DNA of 64,000 bases, taken from Collinsella sp. (GTDB taxonomy: Bacteria; Actinomycetota; Coriobacteriia; Coriobacteriales; Coriobacteriaceae). Of the stretch, positions 60,176 to 64,000 are shown piece by piece. Position numbers and translations under genes: made by a program. Numbering within the stretch: position 1 is the first letter of the stretch; the number at the start of each line of letters is the position of its first letter. The stretch is taken from assembly GCA_018382125.1 (NCBI GenBank), contig JAGZQO010000004.1, positions 51,005 to 115,004 of the forward strand, given 5' to 3'. The notes under the pieces are model-generated. The model searched no databases. It saw only the letters and a program-made list of their open reading frames with translations, and was not told the DNA's origin.

Positions 60176-60345
60176 GGAAAGCGCATCCCGTTTTGGAGCT
60201 CCGGAATGGGATATGCTTTCCGTTTGAGGCGCATCAGGGAAACCGCATCCCGTTTCAGAGCAATATTCCGGGTCGCACTTTCCGCAACCCACCCCATCCG
60301 GAAAATGCGACCCACTATTCGGGCAAAAACCGGGTCGCGGTTTCC
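60176..60345. repeat. Triplet of 46-nt palindromes, period 62 nt (array 2)
   Basis: Units 60176-60221, 60238-60283 and 60300-60345, each 46 nt, with 16-nt linkers (GTTTGAGGCGCATCAG, GCAACCCACCCCATCC). Same layout as array 1. Unit ends are GGAAA ... TTTCC. The array lies just after the phosphatase stop and just before a composite element. Confidence 0.9.
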
Positions 60346-60394
60346 CAAGCACTCGATGCAACGCTGGCACAAGGAGTGTCCCCAACTGCCGCCT

Positions 60395-60609
60395 GGTCAT
60401 TTAAGAACGTCCCCAATGACTACAAGTGCCGCACCATGGCAACGACGCAGGTAGAGGATGGACAGCGAGCGACGTCCAGGACGAACAAGTTGGCATGAAA
60501 AAGGCGAGGCATAGACCTTCTGGTCATGCCTCGCCTTTTGAATGACAAATTGTCGTCCTGGGCGGCGCGCAGCGTCAACTGGTTACGCGGTTCGTAGAAC
60601 CGCGTAACC
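60395..60609. repeat. Composite long-hairpin element, copy 2
   Basis: GGTCATT-TAAGAACGTCCCC-AATGAC (60395 on), then GACGCAGGTAGAGGATGGACAG, a ~100-nt hairpin (60469-60568) with inner AAGGCGAGGCAT and loop AGACCTTCTGGTC, and a final GGTTACGCGGT...ACCGCGTAACC hairpin (60581-60608) at the lipoprotein stop. Copy 2 lacks part of the middle found in copies 1 and 3. Confidence 0.85.
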
Positions 60610-60611
60610 CC

Positions 60612-61169
60612 CTAGCTCAGCATTGCATCCATCATCTCGGAGTTGACGGAGTCGTCGGCAGACCACTCGCCGTCGTCGTTGCAGGTGTACTTGAAGATAA
60701 CCGTGGTCTTCCTGGGCTCGGTGGCCTTGGTCACATCGACCATAACCTGACCGGCCATCTTGTACAGCTCGTCATCGGAAGGAACCGTGTCAAGCGCGGC
60801 GACCTTCTCCTGATACTGGGTGGAGAAGTCCTCGACGATCTTGTTCATAGACTTGCAGGTGATAGAGACCTCGGCGGTCGCGACACCCTTGTCCTCGTCG
60901 ACCGTCACGTCGCCGATCTTGTAGTCAAAGCCCTCGAGATAGGTCTTGGCATACTCCTTGGGATCGATACCCAGCTGCTCGAACTCGTCGCCCGAAGCTT
61001 CCTCCAGACCAGAAAGGAAGTCGTCGCCACCGTTCTTGACCTCGTCAAACTGAGTCGTAAGATCCTCGGTGATGAGCTCCTCAACCGAAGGACCTCCACA
61101 GCCGGAAAGCACGACCACATATGCAACCAAGACGGCCATGAGGGGTGCAAGCAGCAGCTTCTTTTTCAT
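60612..61169 (-). CDS. Lipoprotein, function unknown
   Basis: A 185-residue lipoprotein. Signal KKKLLLAPLMAVLVAYVVVL followed by lipobox SGC. The outer part is acidic, about 160 residues: EELITEDLTTQFDEVKNG, then DEDKGVATAEVSITCKS, with a later YTCNDDGEW. It recalls DUF5105-type lipoproteins but I am not certain. ATG with GGAGG 6 bases before. Single gene. Confidence 0.8.
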   Translation of the reverse strand: MKKKLLLAPLMAVLVAYVVVLSGCGGPSVEELITEDLTTQFDEVKNGGDDFLSGLEEASGDEFEQLGIDPKEYAKTYLEGFDYKIGDVTVDEDKGVATAEVSITCKSMNKIVEDFSTQYQEKVAALDTVPSDDELYKMAGQVMVDVTKATEPRKTTVIFKYTCNDDGEWSADDSVNSEMMDAMLS

Positions 61170-61346
61170 GTTGTTCCTCCCAATGAGCGGCACTGCGCTT
61201 CCCAGACGCGGCGCACGTTGTAATAAGTAAGCCCATACTATCCGCTTATGAACACCCTCGGCAACGCGAAGGCACGGTCGGTTCGTTTTAGCGTCCGAAC
61301 GGTTTGCAAGCCCGCCCAACGTGCAATAAAACGCTTTCCCGCGGTG

Positions 61347-61380
61347 CAATAAAAAAGGTGGCCGGAAAACCCGACCACCC
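61347..61380 (-). terminator. Terminator of the PTS IIA gene
   Basis: On the minus strand GGTGG...CCACC with inner GG/CC, followed by TTTTTT; about 25 bases after the crr stop. Confidence 0.85.
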
Positions 61381-61405
61381 TTGCACATCCTTTGGATGCC
61401 GCAAT

Positions 61406-61942
61406 TTACTTGCGGACGACCTTAACGATGGCGTCACCGGCGGCGACAGCGGAGTCGGCCTCGACGGCGAGTTCGACATCGGCAAACTCGGCGGTGTTGG
61501 ACACGGCCACGACGACGCAGTCCTTGTAACCGGCAGCAGCGATCTTGGCACGGTCGATCTTGAGAATGGGCTGGCCGGCCTTCACGACGTCGTCGGCCTT
61601 GACGAAGCCCTCGAAGCCGTCGCCGTTCATGTTGACGGTATCGACGCCAACGTGCACCAGAACCTCGATGCCGCTATCGGACTGCAAGCCCACGGCGTGA
61701 CCCATGGTGACGGTCACCTTACCGTCGCAGGGAGCGTAGACCAGATCGTCCTCGGGCCACACGGCACAGCCCTTGCCCAGAACCTCGCCACCAAAGACGG
61801 GATCGGGCACGTCGGCCATCTTGATGACCTTGCCCTTGACGGGCGAGCACAGCACGTCGGCGCCAGCAGAAGCAGAGATGGAGGCCGGAGCAGCGGCAGC
61901 CGCGGGCTCAGCCTTCTTCTTGAACATGTCAAACAGACCCAT
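61406..61942 (-). CDS. crr: PTS glucose-type IIA component
   Basis: A 178-residue cytoplasmic IIA(Glc)-like protein. N-terminal helix MGLFDMFKKK and an Ala-rich linker (EPAAAAAPASISASAGADVL) precede the domain with VFGGEVLGKGCAVWPEDDLV, YAPCDGKVT and the active-site EVLVHVGVDTVNMNG. GAGGAG is 7 bases before the ATG. It is unlinked to a IIBC gene, so it serves another permease or regulation. Confidence 0.94.
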   Translation of the reverse strand: MGLFDMFKKKAEPAAAAAPASISASAGADVLCSPVKGKVIKMADVPDPVFGGEVLGKGCAVWPEDDLVYAPCDGKVTVTMGHAVGLQSDSGIEVLVHVGVDTVNMNGDGFEGFVKADDVVKAGQPILKIDRAKIAAAGYKDCVVVAVSNTAEFADVELAVEADSAVAAGDAIVKVVRK

Positions 61943-61991
61943 ACGTTTTCTCCTCTTGATTAAGCGCAACGTTGTGCGCATGCCTACGGTA

Positions 61992-62020
61992 ATTATAGTG
62001 CCAAATGGTTCAAATGCTAA
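61992..62020 (-). promoter_or_regulatory. Promoter of the PTS IIA gene
   Basis: Minus strand -35 TTAGCA (62020-62015), 17-base spacer, -10 TATAAT (61997-61992), 50 bases before the start codon. Confidence 0.65.
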
Positions 62021-62287
62021 GGTGGGGACTCGAATCGCGAGCCCTTCCCGGTAGTGCTCGTGGGACGAGCATCTCCTTTGCATCGCTGGTCGATAAGCCG
62101 AGTATCGCCTGCGCACGGGACGGGCAGAAGCGGGTGCACCAAACCCGATACTTCTTTTCGCTCTCGAGTCCTGCCGCCGCCTTGTCCCTAACACTTCCTG
62201 ACACCGACCGAAACGTGCCAAAATAAACCCGTCCCTTTTTGGCAGGTTTGGCGAGTGTGGATTTTTGGACGCTTAACTAGCGAACGT

Positions 62288-62338
62288 GGATAATCTCCCA
62301 CTTTGAGGCCGTCACCGAGCCAAAACGGGAGATTATCC
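62288..62338. repeat. GGATAATCTCCC palindrome, left of fic
   Basis: GGATAATCTCCC (62288-62299) and GGGAGATTATCC (62327-62338). The non-palindromic centre ACTTTGAGGCCG...GCCAAAAC is in the same orientation as in the copy at 63726-63777, so the two are direct repeats flanking fic. Confidence 0.88.
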
Positions 62339-62392
62339 GCTCTCATTTTGGATAACCCCCCCCCTGTACCAAGCCGAGCTCCATGGTCAAGT

Positions 62393-62494
62393 AATAACGA
62401 CTTCTCGTCATTAGATTGTTTACATCAATTCTAATAACTATTTAATCCTTAAACTCGTTATTAGAATTGATATGATTAGCCTAATAACGAGTTT
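62393..62494 (+). promoter_or_regulatory. Cluster of overlapping palindromes before fic
   Basis: AT-rich. ATCAATTCTAATAA (62424-62437) pairs with TTATTAGAATTGAT (62458-62471); AAACTCGTTATTAG (62451-62464) pairs with CTAATAACGAGTTT (62481-62494). The middle arm is shared, so the two structures exclude each other. A third related repeat, TAATAACGA-CTTC-TCGTCATTA, lies at about 62393-62413. Likely operator cluster for autoregulation. Confidence 0.75.
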
Positions 62495-62520
62495 CCGGCA
62501 CTAAAGATATGGAGGGCGCG

Positions 62521-63693
62521 ATGCAAATCGAGGAGAACGGCCAGGGAACGCTCCGCAATAATCTATCGGGGAAATTGGCTTACTATTCGTTTTTTCCAAC
62601 GCCCTTGCAATCATTGAGGCAGCTAAACCTCACCGAGGAAACCTATCGCACGCTTTCCGCATGCTCACGAAAGCTTGGAGAGCTTGAAGGCATGCTCTAC
62701 TTTGTTCCCAACGCCGACATGTATCTGACAATGTACGTGCGCAAAGAAGCACTCCTTTCTTCGCAAATTGAGGGAACCCAGTGCACGTTTGACGACCTAC
62801 TTAGTCCATCGCAAACACAACTCCATCATAAAGATGTCGCAGACGTCGTGAATTACGTCCGTGCTGTCGACCGCGGCGTAGAACTGCTCAAAAAGATGCC
62901 CTTGTGCACGAGACTTCTTAGGCAAGTTCATGCGGTCCTGCTGGACGGAGTGCGCGGAACGGAGAAGAATCCAGGCGAGCTGCGCTCCTCACAAAACTGG
63001 ATTGGCCCCTCAGGCTGCACCATTGCAACCGCATCGTTTGTCCCTCCAAACATTGAAGATTTGAGTAACACGCTCCAGGACCTCGAACGCTTTATCAATG
63101 AGCCTCAAGTCGAAATGGATCCGATTGTGCGGGCGGCGCTCGTCCATTACCAATTTGAAACTGCCCATCCATTCCTAGACGGAAACGGTCGCCTGGGCAG
63201 GCTTCTCATTACACTTATGCTCATCAATGATGGCGTTCTTCATTCTTGCTTGTTCTATCCATCGTTCCAGTTCAAGAAAAATCGAAGCGAGTACTACCGG
63301 CAACTCACATCCGTAAGGGAGAGAGGCACTTACGAGGAATGGATAGAGTTTTTCTGCAACAGTCTTCTCGAGAGTGCGAAGGACTCGGTAGGGTCTTTAA
63401 AAAACCTTGTTGACCTCCATAACCGTTCCACAGCAACCATTACCGAAAATCTCGGAAGGACCGCTGCAAACGGGCAAAGGCTGTTGGGCATTCTTGAAGA
63501 GCACCCCATCGTCGACACCGCATTCATCGCTGCCCAACTCGATATCGGCAGGAGTACCGCGAGCTCGCTCGTCAAATCATTTGAAGAATTGGGTATCCTC
63601 CGTCCTCTCGACGAGTCAAGACAGAGATACCGGCAGTACGGGTATGAAGAGTATCTTTCGATTCTCAGGGAAGACGCCGAGCCGATTAGATAG
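62521..63693 (+). CDS. Fic family protein with C-terminal winged helix
   Basis: A 390-residue Fic protein, which normally adds AMP to target proteins. An N-terminal inhibitory helix reads LLSSQIEGTQCTF and fits the (S/T)xxxE(G/N) autoinhibition motif (class II). The Fic core (about 110-260) has the full HPFLDGNGRLGRLL motif. The C-terminal part (about 320-390) is a wHTH (FIAAQLDIGRSTASSLVKSF). ATG at 62521 has GGAGGG upstream; an in-frame ATG at 62509 has no site. Lower GC than the neighbourhood, and flanking direct repeats suggest acquisition. Confidence 0.92.
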   Translation: MQIEENGQGTLRNNLSGKLAYYSFFPTPLQSLRQLNLTEETYRTLSACSRKLGELEGMLYFVPNADMYLTMYVRKEALLSSQIEGTQCTFDDLLSPSQTQLHHKDVADVVNYVRAVDRGVELLKKMPLCTRLLRQVHAVLLDGVRGTEKNPGELRSSQNWIGPSGCTIATASFVPPNIEDLSNTLQDLERFINEPQVEMDPIVRAALVHYQFETAHPFLDGNGRLGRLLITLMLINDGVLHSCLFYPSFQFKKNRSEYYRQLTSVRERGTYEEWIEFFCNSLLESAKDSVGSLKNLVDLHNRSTATITENLGRTAANGQRLLGILEEHPIVDTAFIAAQLDIGRSTASSLVKSFEELGILRPLDESRQRYRQYGYEEYLSILREDAEPIR

Positions 63694-63719
63694 GCATCGC
63701 AGCCCAGGCAAATTAAAGC

Positions 63720-63783
63720 GAGCGTGGATAATCTCCCACTTTGAGCCCGCACACAGGCCAAAACCGGGAGATTATCCACGCTC
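63720..63783. repeat. GGATAATCTCCC palindrome, right of fic
   Basis: Perfect 18-bp arms GAGCGTGGATAATCTCCC (63720-63737) and GGGAGATTATCCACGCTC (63766-63783), with a 28-base centre matching the left copy in orientation. Confidence 0.9.
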
Positions 63784-63791
63784 ATTTCTGA

Positions 63792-64000
63792 CTAGTCATT
63801 TAAGAACGTCCCCAATGACTACTCCGGCATCGCCGATGTTTCGGCAACGACAGCGAACGGGCCGCATTCGGAGCAAGACGACGCCGCAGGTAGAGAACGG
63901 ACAGCGAGCGGGTCGCATTTGAGACAAGGTGACGTGAAACGAAAGGGCGCTGACCTTCTGGTCGCGCCCTTGAAGTTGAACGTCAGATTGTCCAAATGCG
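63792..64000. repeat. Composite long-hairpin element, copy 3 (runs off the window)
   Basis: CTAGTCATT-TAAGAACGTCCCC-AATGACTA (63792 on), GCCGATGTTTCGGC, a spacer with ACGCCGCAGGTAGAGAACGG, then a long hairpin (63914-64000: CGCATTTGAGACAAGGTGACGT with ACGTCAGATTGTCCAAATGCG; inner stem AAGGGCGC, loop TGACCTTCTGGTC). The end coincides with the window edge. Confidence 0.85.

Noticed and set aside
60176..60345. CRISPR array
   Set aside because: The regular 62-nt period suggested it, but units are full palindromes that vary in sequence while linkers are only 16 nt, there are only three units, and no cas gene is near.

Overview
The window looks like a chromosome segment from a high-GC Gram-positive gut Actinobacterium of class Coriobacteriia, most like Collinsella. 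This is inferred from gene content, not from a database search. Supporting signs are a penicillin-binding protein followed by a PASTA Ser/Thr kinase (actinobacterial division locus order), a dnaK-grpE-dnaJ-hspR operon, several mannose-family PTS operons (rare in most Actinobacteria, common in Coriobacteriia) and many intergenic palindromic repeats.

Layout. 0-2.3 kb: end of a division PBP and a PASTA kinase. 2.7-9.6 kb: a minus-strand operon resembling fructoselysine (Amadori product) catabolism: frlD-like kinase, frlB-like deglycase, frlC-like epimerase, an unusual amidohydrolase, a YfcC-type permease and a divergent-position GntR regulator, with a clear promoter bracketed by twin operator-like repeats. 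9.7-20.4 kb: a scarred region. An intact LevR-type regulator, a levan/fructan PTS (IIB-IIC-IID-IIA) and a GH32 enzyme lie among remnants of HAD, lysA, dapA, dapD/H-like, kinase-like and alcohol dehydrogenase genes. Two partial copies of the levR-IIB junction are reciprocally truncated. 20.5-24.1 kb: tRNA-Arg(CCU), a DUF956 (ManO-like) gene and a complete mannose PTS operon. 24.4-29.7 kb: hypA, a large Fe-S/FAD oxidoreductase, a divergent TetR regulator and a DUF5692-like membrane protein. 29.9-37.6 kb: a membrane-anchored protein, an AAA/DUF4143 ATPase, clpB, and a region of tandem palindromes. 37.7-45.6 kb: aconitase-family hydratase, hspR-dnaJ-grpE-dnaK, ferredoxin. 45.9-49.8 kb: NAD de novo operon nadA-nadB-nadC-niaR with its operator. 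50.0-53.1 kb: LytTR two-component system, an unknown gene, thioredoxin. 53.4-60.1 kb: nikR and hypF-hypC-hypD-hypE (NiFe hydrogenase maturation) and a phosphatase. 60.6-64.0 kb: lipoprotein, glucose-type PTS IIA and a Fic protein.

How it works together. The genes suggest a sugar-fermenting anaerobe that imports sugars by PTS, scavenges Amadori compounds, matures a NiFe hydrogenase under nickel control, makes NAD from aspartate, and handles heat stress through an HspR-like circuit. ClpB and DnaK promoters share an identical-architecture 27-bp inverted repeat.

The most unusual content is non-coding: (1) a 46-nt palindrome present once alone and twice as triplets with an exact 62-nt period; (2) a composite element of about 200-260 nt ending in a ~100-nt hairpin, four copies; (3) a triplet of 57-nt palindromes with 80/81-nt period followed by a terminator-like hairpin. 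These are the best candidates for something not yet described.
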